Part shown: piece by piece, positions 8,810-16,818 of the stretch
Layout of the letters: each line of letters opens with the position of its first letter
Position numbering within the stretch: position 1 is the stretch's first letter
From: Pseudanabaena sp. FACHB-1998
Lineage (GTDB): Bacteria; Cyanobacteriota; Cyanobacteriia; Pseudanabaenales; Pseudanabaenaceae
NCBI RefSeq assembly: GCF_014696355.1
Contig: NZ_JACJQA010000028.1
Coordinates: 248,001 to 312,000 of the forward strand
Reading direction: 5' to 3'
DNA: 64,000 nucleotides
Translations under genes and position numbers: made by a program
The notes under the pieces: model-generated
What the model saw: the letters and a program-made list of their open reading frames with translations, nothing else
Databases searched by the model: none
What the model was told of the DNA's origin: nothing

Positions 8810-8834
8810 AATAAAGCGCTAAAAAAAGCGCCGA

Positions 8835-8907
8835 GCCGGGATAGCTCAGTTGGTAGAGCAGTGGACTGAAAATCCACGTGTCACGAGTTCAAATCTCGTT
8901 CCTGGCA
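8835..8907 (+). tRNA. tRNA-Phe (anticodon GAA)
   Basis: 73 nt. The acceptor stem GCCGGGA/TCCTGGC pairs with one G-T. D arm GCTC...GAGC, anticodon stem GTGGA/TCCAC with loop CTGAAAA (GAA at 8868-8870) and a standard T arm containing GTTCAAATC. CCA is not encoded. It is followed immediately by a terminator hairpin. Confidence 0.97.
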
Positions 8908-8914
8908 TCATTTT

Positions 8915-8943
8915 AAAAAGAGTTCGCTAAGCGAACTCTTTTT
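8915..8943 (+). terminator. Terminator of tRNA-Phe
   Basis: 13-bp stem AAAAAGAGTTCGC/GCGAACTCTTTTT with a TAA loop ending in a T run, 7 nt after the tRNA. Confidence 0.85.
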
Positions 8944-8978
8944 TGTTATGTCACATAGCCTCGGTCACTTGCATTAAA

Positions 8979-9029
8979 ACCCAAGGATTAGCGTTGCGGC
9001 GCGAAGCGCCGCAACGCTAATCCTTGGGT
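8979..9029. repeat. Perfect 24-bp stem-loop, GGTGGGAAG family
   Basis: Stem around a GAA loop with the GCGGCGC core. The right flank GGGTGGGAAGGAAGTAACAA matches the flank of the stem-loop at 59142, showing a shared element beyond the stem. Confidence 0.82.
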
Positions 9030-9051
9030 GGGAAGGAAGTAACAAGAATGG

Positions 9052-9087
9052 CAAAAATATAGCAATACTTACATTGCTATATTTTTG
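9052..9087. repeat. AT-rich inverted repeat
   Basis: 15-bp arms CAAAAATATAGCAAT / ATTGCTATATTTTTG with a 6-nt loop, in the gap before the FKBP gene. Confidence 0.65.
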
Positions 9088-9169
9088 GGCTTGGTTTGAT
9101 CGCCAATCACTGTAATTGGTATAAGATCCCAAAAGCTAAGTCATGACGTAATTGATTGGAGATATAGCC

Positions 9170-9688
9170 TTGAAAGGAATTTTGATTAGCTTTGGCATTA
9201 TGGCAGTTGCTGTACTGGTCATTGTAGTTGCTCAAATTACAGGTGGACAGCCAGCAGTTGCTAGTAGTGGAGCGCCTTCAACGGGTGCGCCAAACCAAAC
9301 AGAAGTAAAAGTAGCAGCAGCCCCTTTAATTAGTATGAGTGATTCTGAAGTCAAAGAAACTGGCACTGGTCTTAAATACCAAGTGATCACGTCTGGTACA
9401 GGTGCTACACCTAAAAAGGGTGACACGGTAATTGTGCATTATACGGGTACGCTCGAAGATGGCAGCAAGTTCGATAGTTCTCGCGATCGCAATAGTCCTT
9501 TTTCCTTCAAGCTTGGCGTTGGTCAAGTCATTAAGGGATGGGATGAAGGTTTGAGCTTGATGCGTGTTGGCGATCGCTACACCTTGATTATTCCGCCTGA
9601 TCTGGGTTATGGCGCTCGTGGAGCAGGTGGGGTGATTCCTCCTAATGCGACCTTGATTTTTGATGTAGAGCTATTGCGTATTTCTTAA
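9170..9688 (+). CDS. FKBP-type peptidyl-prolyl cis-trans isomerase
   Basis: 172 residues from the TTG at 9170, preferred because GGAG lies 8 nt upstream; an in-frame TTG at 9152 gives a 178-residue form. Residues 2-22 are a membrane anchor or signal segment ('[20 protein letters not shown]'). The FKBP domain occupies the C-terminal ~110 residues: '[21 protein letters not shown]', 'VIKGWDEGL', 'IPPDLGYG' and '[14 protein letters not shown]'. It catalyses prolyl isomerisation, probably in the thylakoid lumen or periplasm (inference from the leader). Confidence 0.93.
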   Translation: MKGILISFGIMAVAVLVIVVAQITGGQPAVASSGAPSTGAPNQTEVKVAAAPLISMSDSEVKETGTGLKYQVITSGTGATPKKGDTVIVHYTGTLEDGSKFDSSRDRNSPFSFKLGVGQVIKGWDEGLSLMRVGDRYTLIIPPDLGYGARGAGGVIPPNATLIFDVELLRIS

Positions 9689-9702
9689 TCGAAAGCTTTG
9701 CG

Positions 9703-9731
9703 AGAGAGTTACGGCAATGCCGCAACTCTCT
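9703..9731 (+). terminator. Stem-loop after the FKBP gene
   Basis: AGAGAGTT-ACGGC-AAT-GCCGC-AACTCTCT, one mismatch, followed by TTTG and a T-rich stretch; 15 bp after the stop. Confidence 0.6.
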
Positions 9732-9740
9732 TTGTTTTTT

Positions 9741-9775
9741 AATTCACGAAAGTGGGACAACACTTTTGTGAAGTC
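9741..9775. repeat. Partial copy of the TCACGAAAGTG palindromic element
   Basis: AATTCACGAAAGTG ... CACTTTTGTGAA, equivalent to the copy at 1728 but with a different right end. Confidence 0.65.
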
Positions 9776-9795
9776 TTAAAAAAAATCCAGTAATG

Positions 9796-9840
9796 ATTTT
9801 AAAAGTACAAAATGTCTACGACATTTTGTACTTTTAAAAT
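9796..9840. terminator. Perfect 21-bp stem-loop at the end of the next gene
   Basis: ATTTTAAAAGTACAAAATG... with a TAC loop. Its last base is the first base of the complementary stop codon of the minus-strand gene at 9840. Confidence 0.75.
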
Positions 9841-10265
9841 TACGTGCTTTTGTTAAACACCTCAAGGGTTTGCCTACTAAATTGGCGCAAATTTTCGGCT
9901 CCATCATCCATGGGCAAGGTATCACCAAAAAATTGCCAATTATCTACCGTCGAAAATCGCCAACGCTCGCCTTTGTAGTCATGTCCGCTCGCTTCCATAC
10001 CGATCGCACGCATATCTCCATCCACAGGATCTTCATAGAGTCTTATTTGAAAGAGAATGGATCGGACTTTAAGTCGCCAACTTACCCCCGGAAAGTGGAA
10101 GCCCACATCAATTGAGTCAGGATCAAGTAATTTGCGCGTATCTGAATTATTAATCCAAGGTTTTAAATCAGATCGCGCCGCAGGATAAATTTCTTTAAAC
10201 AAATTGACAATCGTGGCAATTTTAGTCGCTATTTCGACATTTCTAGCTTGTTCGGCAGCATTCAC
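9840..10265 (-). CDS. Conserved-looking hypothetical protein
   Basis: 141 residues from the GTG at 10265, chosen because GAGGG lies 8 nt upstream; the frame can extend to 10298. The protein is soluble, with aromatic-rich strands ('DVGFHFPGVSWRLKVRSILFQIRLYED', 'ERWRFSTVDNWQFFGD') and no recognised domain. I do not recognise a function. The stop codon touches a stem-loop, as for many genes here. Confidence 0.6.
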   Translation of the reverse strand: MNAAEQARNVEIATKIATIVNLFKEIYPAARSDLKPWINNSDTRKLLDPDSIDVGFHFPGVSWRLKVRSILFQIRLYEDPVDGDMRAIGMEASGHDYKGERWRFSTVDNWQFFGDTLPMDDGAENLRQFSRQTLEVFNKST

Positions 10266-10393
10266 GGGCAGTACCCTCACACAAAACCTACAAAACAAAG
10301 CCTTCTCAGCTTTTGGTAGCTGATTCTAGCATCTACCTACAATAGACGTGTTAAGTAGCGATCGCTGTAGCGATTGTTATAGTAATAAAACAC

Positions 10394-10430
10394 AAAAATA
10401 AAGGCGGCGCATTGCGCCGCCTTTATTTTT
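10394..10430. terminator. Perfect 17-bp stem-loop at the end of the next gene
   Basis: AAAAATAAAGGCGGCGC-ATT-complement. It overlaps the stop codon of the minus-strand gene at 10429. Confidence 0.78.
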
Positions 10431-11334
10431 AATACTTGATTGGTGCGAGATCTGGAGTATCCGCAAAGTTTTCTAAAACTGTGGAATCAAAACTTAAACG
10501 GTCAAGTAGCTTTGCGAATTCTTTGCAACATTCTGCCGAGTTTCGTAAGATTTGTTCTTGAGAGAATTTAATAATAATCCACCCAGAATCAACCAAATAT
10601 CTCTCTGCAAGGTCATTTCGCATAATTATTGCCGCATTGTCTGAAGGGAAACTAATTTCGATCGCAATGTGCAAATTCAACTCAGGATCGATATAAGCCA
10701 ATGCAGGAGACCAATCATAATCAATGCTGGGAATATATAGCTTTAAGCCTTGATAGAGCGTTCCCGATAGGTATTGCTGAAGAGTAATTCCAAAATAGTA
10801 AATAACGCCTTCGATCGCTTCTGCGTCACTCGGCTTGGCATTACCAAAGGGATTACTAGCTTCACGTAGGGCGATCGCATTTTCGGCGGGAGGCAGCTTT
10901 TCAAAAAAACTCTTAAACTGCTCATGGCGAAATGCTTGTATTCTCTCTGGTGCGTGAAGAATCGCCAACTCTCTTTGGTACTTAATTTCGTCGTGAGAAT
11001 AGGCTTCTAGCTTGGCTAAATAGCGTTGAAAAGTATCTTGATGCTTTTTGTAGCGTCTTTTATAGGATTGGAACTGATATCTAATTCTAAAAATAATAGA
11101 TATTGTGCCAACTATAAGCAAAATTATTCCTAATTCCTTAGCAATCAAAGTAACTAAAGCCACTACAATGACCAGCCCAATAGTCAGAAATAGCGCCTCC
11201 TGTATATGGATTGGCTTAGGCTGGCGATAGGAAGGAACACTAGGGAGTTCAATGTTAAAATCAGGCGCAACAGGTCTGGACTGAGCGATTCGCTGTACTT
11301 CGGGGGGGATAAGGATAACAGGAAACTGACGCAT
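10429..11334 (-). CDS. Membrane protein with a putative nuclease-like C-terminal domain
   Basis: 301 residues. A double hydrophobic segment at ~45-85 ('ALFLTIGLVIVVALVTLIAKELGIILLIVGTISIIF') is followed by a charged coiled coil (~90-150). The C-terminal ~110 residues contain 'PALAYIDPELNLHIAIEISF' and 'DSGWIIIKFSQEQIL'. This D-x(n)-ExE strand followed by GWxxxxF resembles the DUF559/Vsr-type PD-(D/E)XK fold. The nuclease assignment is inference from pattern only. It is monocistronic. Confidence 0.7.
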   Translation of the reverse strand: MRQFPVILIPPEVQRIAQSRPVAPDFNIELPSVPSYRQPKPIHIQEALFLTIGLVIVVALVTLIAKELGIILLIVGTISIIFRIRYQFQSYKRRYKKHQDTFQRYLAKLEAYSHDEIKYQRELAILHAPERIQAFRHEQFKSFFEKLPPAENAIALREASNPFGNAKPSDAEAIEGVIYYFGITLQQYLSGTLYQGLKLYIPSIDYDWSPALAYIDPELNLHIAIEISFPSDNAAIIMRNDLAERYLVDSGWIIIKFSQEQILRNSAECCKEFAKLLDRLSFDSTVLENFADTPDLAPIKY

Positions 11335-11400
11335 TGATAAGTGGCCTGAAGGTTCTATTGAATGAAGTTTTTATAGTGATTTTACAGTGCTTTATCAACT

Positions 11401-11459
11401 TTTTAGCTAAGTAATCAAGAAGGTGTGTGTGGTATCCCTTCTTGATTACTTGGCTAAAA
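11401..11459. repeat. 23-bp inverted repeat with 13-nt loop
   Basis: TTTTAGCTAAGTAATCAAGAAGG pairs with its near-complement ending at 11459 (one mismatch). It abuts the stem-loop at 11461. Confidence 0.75.
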
Positions 11460-11460
11460 T

Positions 11461-11513
11461 CCAAGATATTTTTTGAAAGTCTTGCTTAGCAAGACTTTCA
11501 AAAAATATCTTGG
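11461..11513. repeat. 25-bp stem-loop near the end of glgA
   Basis: CCAAGATATTTTTTGAAAG... with a TTA loop. The inner part TTTTTTGAAAGT(C/G)TTGC recurs in the stems at 12993 and 18014. Confidence 0.82.
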
Positions 11514-11552
11514 GATTGGTTTAATTACTTAATTGCCTTACAGCAATAGAAA

Positions 11553-12929
11553 TTAGGCGGATTCTAAGCCGGGAATTGAGCGATATAGCTGAACATATTT
11601 TTCGGCGGAGGCTTGCCAACTAAAGTTACTGTTCATGCCGCGTTGTTGTAATAACTTCCACGCATCCGTATAGCGGTAGCTTTCCCATGCTCTCACCATG
11701 CAGGTATACATATCCAATGGCTCGTAGCGATCGAAGCTAAAGCCTGTACCTAATTGGTTGATCGGATCGTGGAAAGAAACTGTATCGACTAAACCGCCAG
11801 TACGACGCACAATGGGTACGGAACCATAGCGCAAAGAAATTAGCTGACTGATGCCGCAAGGCTCGAAGCGACTAGGCATTAAAAAGGCATCCGTACCCGC
11901 ATAAACTCGATGGGATAGTGCCGAGTTAAATAAAATCTGGGCAGACATACGACCAGGGTAACGAGCCGCGATTTGCCATAGTTGCGATTCGTAGTAGCGA
12001 TCGCCTGTTCCTAAGACCACAAACTGCGCGTCGGTATAAGCCATATAGCGCTCTAGGATTTGGAGGAGCAAATCGATTCCCTTCTGCTCTACCAAGCGTC
12101 CCACCATCCCGATGAGAAAGGTATCAGGACTTACCACTAAACCTAATTCTTTTTGTAGAGCAATTTTGTTGGCGATGCGATCTTCAAGGGTGTCTACGGA
12201 ATAGTTTTGGACTAAAGCAGGATCAGTGGCTGGATCTTCCGCTTCCAGATCGATCCCGTTCAAAATGCCCCAAGGTTTGAGGAATGATAGCAAGCTCTCT
12301 AATCCTTCGCCATAGGCTGATGTGCAGATCTGCTGAGCATAGGTGGGCGAGACGGTATTAACGCGATCGGCATATTTGATCCCTGCTGCCATCGTGTTAT
12401 GAGCATCCATATACCAAGGAGTCCAAGTGATTTTATCTAAAAACCATTTCCAAGGACCTTGATAGGCAAGATTATGAATTGTAAAAACAGTACCAACGTC
12501 TGATACTTGGTGCATCCACACAGGAATCATCCCTGTATGCCAATCATGGCAATGAATTAAATTCGGTTTCCAATAGTTCCACGAGAATTCAGCGACAGCA
12601 TTGGCAAACATCGTGAACCGCCAATCTTCGTCTTCGCCACCGTAGATGCGTGAGGGAATAAATGAACCATGCCCCACAAGGTAGAGGGGGACATCTGTTC
12701 CTGGTAAAACTGTCTGAAAGATATCAAATTCCTGAAACATGGCATAGCCTTTCCAGATCCATTCAGGATTTTCTTTCAGTTTGTCTGGAATCACACCGTA
12801 GTAAGGCATGATGATCCGCACGTCATGTCCCATCTTCTTGAGAATTGGTGGGAGTGCGCCTACCACATCTGCCATACCGCCAACTTTGGCGAGAGGAGCA
12901 ACTTCAGCCGCCGCAAATAAAATTTTCAT
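11553..12929 (-). CDS. glgA: Glycogen synthase (ADP-glucose), GlgA1-type
   Basis: 458 residues. The GT5 domain starts '[23 protein letters not shown]', with the ADP-glucose-binding K15-V-G-G. The GT-B C-terminal half shows '[15 protein letters not shown]' and '[18 protein letters not shown]'. It transfers glucose from ADP-glucose to alpha-1,4-glucan in the cytoplasm. The sequence is closer in my memory to the Synechocystis GlgA1 (sll0945) type than to the GlgA2 type. It sits ~290 bp downstream of rpaA on the same strand, separated by two stem-loops, so a common transcript is doubtful. Confidence 0.96.
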   Translation of the reverse strand: MKILFAAAEVAPLAKVGGMADVVGALPPILKKMGHDVRIIMPYYGVIPDKLKENPEWIWKGYAMFQEFDIFQTVLPGTDVPLYLVGHGSFIPSRIYGGEDEDWRFTMFANAVAEFSWNYWKPNLIHCHDWHTGMIPVWMHQVSDVGTVFTIHNLAYQGPWKWFLDKITWTPWYMDAHNTMAAGIKYADRVNTVSPTYAQQICTSAYGEGLESLLSFLKPWGILNGIDLEAEDPATDPALVQNYSVDTLEDRIANKIALQKELGLVVSPDTFLIGMVGRLVEQKGIDLLLQILERYMAYTDAQFVVLGTGDRYYESQLWQIAARYPGRMSAQILFNSALSHRVYAGTDAFLMPSRFEPCGISQLISLRYGSVPIVRRTGGLVDTVSFHDPINQLGTGFSFDRYEPLDMYTCMVRAWESYRYTDAWKLLQQRGMNSNFSWQASAEKYVQLYRSIPGLESA

Positions 12930-12960
12930 TCGTTGATCATTACTCGTATTTCAGGCTATC

Positions 12961-13067
12961 TACAGCGCTTTGCGCTCAAACTCAAATCAAGGGATTTTTT
13001 GAAAGTGTTGCTTCGTAACACTTTCAAAAAATCGCTGGTCGGTTGTTTGATCCATAAGTGCTGTAAT
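12961..13067. repeat. TTACAG-family element between rpaA and glgA
   Basis: Ends TACAGCGCTTTGCGCTCAAAC and TGTTTGATC...GCTGTAAT. The central stem at 12993-13033 is 19 bp with a TTC loop (GATTTTTTGAAAGTGTTGC). Confidence 0.82.
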
Positions 13068-13117
13068 TATTTTCAGGCATAGAGCGATCGCTACAGCAGT
13101 AATTTTTATGTAGTAAC

Positions 13118-13170
13118 AAAACTAAAAAGAGGGTTGCAGTGCAAAGCACTACAACCCTCTTTTTAGTTTT
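13118..13170. repeat. 25-bp stem-loop downstream of rpaA
   Basis: AAAACTAAAAAGAGGGTTGC... with an AAA loop and one mismatch. Confidence 0.78.
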
Positions 13171-13180
13171 GTGGCTAAGA

Positions 13181-13220
13181 AAACAAACAAAAGGATGCCC
13201 ATGCATCCTTTTGTTTGTTT
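13181..13220 (-). terminator. Terminator stem-loop of rpaA
   Basis: 18-bp perfect stem AAACAAACAAAAGGATGC around CCAT. It overlaps the rpaA stop codon (13219-13221). Confidence 0.72.
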
Positions 13221-13974
13221 ATTCAACTGCTACCGCCTCTTCTTGAACAGTCTCTTGGCTAGTCTCATTATCATGAGGTAGCTCTAGACAATAGCCTGCA
13301 CCATAAACAGTCTTAATGTATTTAGGATGACGGGGATCGGGTTCTAGCTTGGTGCGAAGGTGGCGAATATGGACGCGAATGGTTTCAATATCATCATCAG
13401 GCTCATAACCCCAGACTTCTTTGAGGATTTCGCTAGGTGATACGGTCTGACCATGTCGTTGCAATAGACAATGCAGTAGCTCAAATTCTAAATGCGTAAG
13501 CTTGACAGTTTTATTAAACCAAATTGCTTCAAAACGTTCAGGAACAAGGGTTAGAGAACCAAAAATTAAAATTTCTCCATGTTTTGCTGTGTCAATTATG
13601 CGGTTAGTGCGCCGCAATAAAGCACGTACCCTTGCGAGCATTTCCTCAAGCTCAAAGGGCTTAGTCAGATAGTCATCAGCACCTGCGTTAAAACCCTCAA
13701 CCTTGTCTTGGGTTTGTCCCATTGCGGTGAGCATCATTACAGGAATTTCTCTAGTCCGTTCGTCGCGGCGTAATCTTTGGCAAACTGTAAAACCATCAAC
13801 CCTTGGCAGCATCAGATCAAGGATGATCATGTCGGGCATTAACTGAATGGCAAGAGCTTGTCCTTTAATGCCATCGCTTGCTTGAGTGACTTGATAACCA
13901 GCATGTTCAAGGTTTAGCGTAACCATTTCAGAGATTATTGGATCATCATCGATCAATAGCAGCCTAGGCATCAT
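13219..13974 (-). CDS. rpaA: OmpR-family response regulator RpaA (circadian output)
   Basis: 251 residues. The receiver domain (1-120) has the acidic pair D10/D11, the phosphoacceptor D53 in '[11 protein letters not shown]' and K in '[12 protein letters not shown]'. A winged-helix DNA-binding domain (~145-235) contains '[17 protein letters not shown]' and '[18 protein letters not shown]'. The close match to remembered RpaA sequences, including '[20 protein letters not shown]', supports RpaA rather than RpaB. RpaA is phosphorylated by SasA and controls clock-driven transcription, including glycogen metabolism; glgA is the next gene downstream. It is divergent from sds across a 329-bp gap. Confidence 0.9.
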   Translation of the reverse strand: MMPRLLLIDDDPIISEMVTLNLEHAGYQVTQASDGIKGQALAIQLMPDMIILDLMLPRVDGFTVCQRLRRDERTREIPVMMLTAMGQTQDKVEGFNAGADDYLTKPFELEEMLARVRALLRRTNRIIDTAKHGEILIFGSLTLVPERFEAIWFNKTVKLTHLEFELLHCLLQRHGQTVSPSEILKEVWGYEPDDDIETIRVHIRHLRTKLEPDPRHPKYIKTVYGAGYCLELPHDNETSQETVQEEAVAVE

Positions 13975-14303
13975 CAGTCAAAGTTCCATCTATAAACGAT
14001 TGGATTAATAGAGTGTGTTGAATAATATATCCTATAGCAATTTTTCCTACAGATAGCTCTCAAATACTAGAGGTGAAGAGAAAAGCTTGGCTCTATATCC
14101 GTTATCTAGACTTTGTGGCGATCGCTAAGAAATTTCTGGCTAAAGGAATAGTAGGTACAGATTATCAGCTATTTAGCGTCATCTATATGCTGATATAGGT
14201 TGACGATCGCTAAAACAACCTTACTCTGTCTTCAACTCTTACAACATTACTCATACAATATATGAAGATATGTAAAAATTGATATAAAATCTGGTTTATT
14301 CGC
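13975..14303. promoter_or_regulatory. Divergent rpaA / sds promoter region
   Basis: 329 bp without a gene. It contains two HIP1-like GCGATCGC/ACGATCGC sites and an imperfect inverted repeat (AGCGTCATCTATAT ... ATATAGGTTGACGATCGCT, ~14177-14216). No clear -10/-35 pair was assigned. Confidence 0.4.
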
Positions 14304-15287
14304 ATGAGCCTTCCAACTACTTCTGTCACCGAACTTTTTGCACCAGTCAAGGATGACTTGCGTACTCTCACGGATAACCTGAAGCAGTTGGTTGGGGCAA
14401 GACATCCAATTCTTTATGCCGCCGCCGAGCATTTGTTTGAGGCAAAAGGCAAAAGTATGCGCCCAGCTTTGGTACTGCTAGCTTCACGGGCGACAATGAG
14501 CGATCGCGATATCACCTCTCGCCATCGCCGTCTCGCCGAAATTACAGAAATGATCCATACAGCGAGCTTAGTGCATGATGATGTCATTGACTCGGCTGAA
14601 CTCAGACGGGGGATGCCTACTGTTAACAATAGTTTTGGTAATCGCATCGCAGTGCTTGCTGGGGATTTCCTCTTTGCCCAAGCTTCTTGGTATCTTGCCA
14701 ATTTAGATCACCTTGAAGTGGTGAAGTTGCTTTCTAAGGTAATTACCGACTTTGCTGAGGGAGAAATTCGTCAAAGCCTCACAGCCTTTGATAGCAGTTT
14801 GACTCTAGAGGATTATTTAGAGAAGAGTTTTTATAAGACGGCTTCTTTGATGGCAGGTAGTGCCAAGGCGGCAGGTGTCCTCAGTGGGGTGAGCCAAGTA
14901 CAGGCGGAGCAGCTATTTAACTTTGGCAAGCATTTTGGGATCGCCTTTCAGGTGGTCGATGATATTCTCGATTTCACCAGTTCCACGGAGACTTTGGGCA
15001 AACCCGCAGGCTCTGACCTCAAGCAAGGTAATTTAACGGCTCCTGTATTATTTGCTTTAGAAGAATATCCTCAATTGCGCGGCTTGATTGAGCGTGAATT
15101 TAGTGAAGAAGGGGATTTAGATAAGGCGCTAGAACTCGTTTATAGTAGCGAGGGAATTTCGCGATCGCGTGAACTGGCGAAGAGTCATGTCAAGTCGGCG
15201 CTAACGGCGATCGAGTGGCTACCATCTTCGGCTCCTAAGCAATCTCTTATTGGGTTAACTAACTACGTTCTTGATCGCTTGTATTAA
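14304..15287 (+). CDS. sds: Solanesyl (all-trans polyprenyl) diphosphate synthase
   Basis: 327 residues. The first Asp-rich motif DDVID is at 92-96, followed by 'RRG'. The second motif DDILD is at 219-223 within 'FGIAFQVVDDILDFTSS'. 'GKSMRPALVLLASRA' and 'GDFLFAQASW' complete the family pattern. It condenses isopentenyl diphosphate onto an allylic starter to make the C40-C45 side chain of plastoquinone. The exact chain length cannot be read from sequence alone. Confidence 0.93.
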   Translation: MSLPTTSVTELFAPVKDDLRTLTDNLKQLVGARHPILYAAAEHLFEAKGKSMRPALVLLASRATMSDRDITSRHRRLAEITEMIHTASLVHDDVIDSAELRRGMPTVNNSFGNRIAVLAGDFLFAQASWYLANLDHLEVVKLLSKVITDFAEGEIRQSLTAFDSSLTLEDYLEKSFYKTASLMAGSAKAAGVLSGVSQVQAEQLFNFGKHFGIAFQVVDDILDFTSSTETLGKPAGSDLKQGNLTAPVLFALEEYPQLRGLIEREFSEEGDLDKALELVYSSEGISRSRELAKSHVKSALTAIEWLPSSAPKQSLIGLTNYVLDRLY

Positions 15288-15322
15288 GGTAAGGAGGAGG
15301 GCGTAAAGCGCCACCCTCCCAT

Positions 15323-15367
15323 CAATAATTAGGAGTGCGCTGCGAAGCCGCGCACTCCTAATTATTG
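15323..15367. repeat. 18-bp stem-loop between sds and the convergent gene
   Basis: CAATAATTAGGAGTGCGC with its perfect complement and a 9-nt loop. It lies between two convergent genes and can act on both. Confidence 0.78.
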
Positions 15368-15376
15368 GTGCGATCG

Positions 15377-16759
15377 CTAGGATGGGGAAATGCCATTGAC
15401 CTTGTTGGCTAGATATTTATCAGGTTCATTGGGATCGAAAACCGCACTGTCGAAAAATACTTCTACTCCTCGCGAAGTAGCAATTGGAATATTTGTATCA
15501 GGAACCCCAATCGCCTTTGCCGCATTTTTCCAAAGATCCTCACGGTTGACCGCATCGATAGTTTCTTTTATTTCTTTCATATTCGTTAATAGCCCCCATC
15601 GTCGATATTCGGTCAGGAACCAGAGGTCATGGCTTTTATAGGGATAAGACACAGAAATTCCATCATTTGACCAATATTTGATGGGATATTGCTGAAAGCG
15701 ATCGCCTTTACTTTCACTTTTGTTTTCATTTTTACTTTCACTTTTATTTTTAGGCTTAAATTGCCTTGGACTATTTTTGAATAATTGCGAAAACATTTGC
15801 AGGGGTTGGGAAATTAAGTTTCGACTATTGCTAAAACTCAAGGCTAGCAAAGTATTTAGCTCCTTCGCATTATTGGGATCATCACACCAAATTTGCGCCT
15901 CCATAATTCCTTGAATAAGCGCCTGTGTGGCAATGGGATATTTATCCACCCAATCCGCACGCATTGCTAGCACTTCCCCTGGGTGATTATGCCAAATCTC
16001 GGCAGTAGCGATCGCGGGATAGGCTAACTTTGTTTCGGAGAGCTTAAGCGTATGCCAGCTATCGAGACAGAGCAAATCTGCTTTATTCTGTTTGATTTGA
16101 GGTATCAGTTCATCAAAGGGAATTTCTAGAATGTCAATATTTAGTTTTGGAATAATACTCATGGATGCTAGCCAATAGCGTAGCCAGAGATCGTAGTTAC
16201 TCCCAAATTCGGCGATCGCGCAATTCATCGGGCTACCAAATAGCTTTGCTACATTCTGAAATGGAGTAAAAGGAGCGCGTTGGACTTGAATTCCAAAGGG
16301 GCGTAATCTTTGGGAAACGACAATATAGCCGCCATGCGTATGGAGTCGCATCAAGGTATACATCGCAGTTTTGCGGTTATAGCGTTTGATCAAGCCTTCA
16401 TTGAGAAGTTCAGGCAAAGGACTATAGAAATGTCCGCCATCGATGCCATCATTCTCACTCCCTAATTCTGTGCGATCGCTAATTTCTTGCCAAGATGCAA
16501 AAGGCACTAACTCCACATTAGTCATCCCATATTTAGCAAAGAGTTTCTGGTTCTGAGCGACTAATAAAGGTGCAACTTCAATAGAAGGAATAATTCCCAA
16601 ACGGACAGATTGCACTTCGGGAATATCGGAAGCTCCTCCGTAGAGATCATTAGGAAATGGCTGAATAGCTGGAGGTTTTGAGGCGCAGTTACTCAGCACT
16701 ACTGAGCTAGCCGCAACTCCTAAGGTTGTTAAAAATTTTCTTCGAGAAAGTTGATTCAT
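15377..16759 (-). CDS. NrtA/CmpA-like ABC substrate-binding lipoprotein (orphan)
   Basis: 460 residues from the ATG at 16759 ('MNQLSRRKFLTTLGVAAS'); a TTG four codons upstream is possible. The leader has a twin-arginine motif and a lipobox-like 'VVLSNC'. The body follows the nitrate/bicarbonate binding-protein pattern: 'VRLGIIPSIEVAPLLVAQNQKLFAKYGM', 'DGGHFYSPLPELL' and a DLLCLDSWHT segment. A Lys/Ser/Glu-rich insert lies at ~345-360. No permease or ATPase gene is adjacent, so the transporter, if any, is elsewhere. The ligand is unknown. Confidence 0.78.
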   Translation of the reverse strand: MNQLSRRKFLTTLGVAASSVVLSNCASKPPAIQPFPNDLYGGASDIPEVQSVRLGIIPSIEVAPLLVAQNQKLFAKYGMTNVELVPFASWQEISDRTELGSENDGIDGGHFYSPLPELLNEGLIKRYNRKTAMYTLMRLHTHGGYIVVSQRLRPFGIQVQRAPFTPFQNVAKLFGSPMNCAIAEFGSNYDLWLRYWLASMSIIPKLNIDILEIPFDELIPQIKQNKADLLCLDSWHTLKLSETKLAYPAIATAEIWHNHPGEVLAMRADWVDKYPIATQALIQGIMEAQIWCDDPNNAKELNTLLALSFSNSRNLISQPLQMFSQLFKNSPRQFKPKNKSESKNENKSESKGDRFQQYPIKYWSNDGISVSYPYKSHDLWFLTEYRRWGLLTNMKEIKETIDAVNREDLWKNAAKAIGVPDTNIPIATSRGVEVFFDSAVFDPNEPDKYLANKVNGISPS

Positions 16760-16771
16760 ACAATTGCTCAA

Positions 16772-16817
16772 TTCAAGGTTTTGAGAAAGGGAAAAGCTAC
16801 CTTCTCAAAACCTTGAA
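16772..16817 (-). terminator. Stem-loop between wecB and the binding-protein gene
   Basis: TTCAAGGTTTTGAGAAAGG pairs with CCTTCTCAAAACCTTGAA. It starts 2 bp beyond the wecB stop. Confidence 0.72.
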
Positions 16818-16818
16818 A

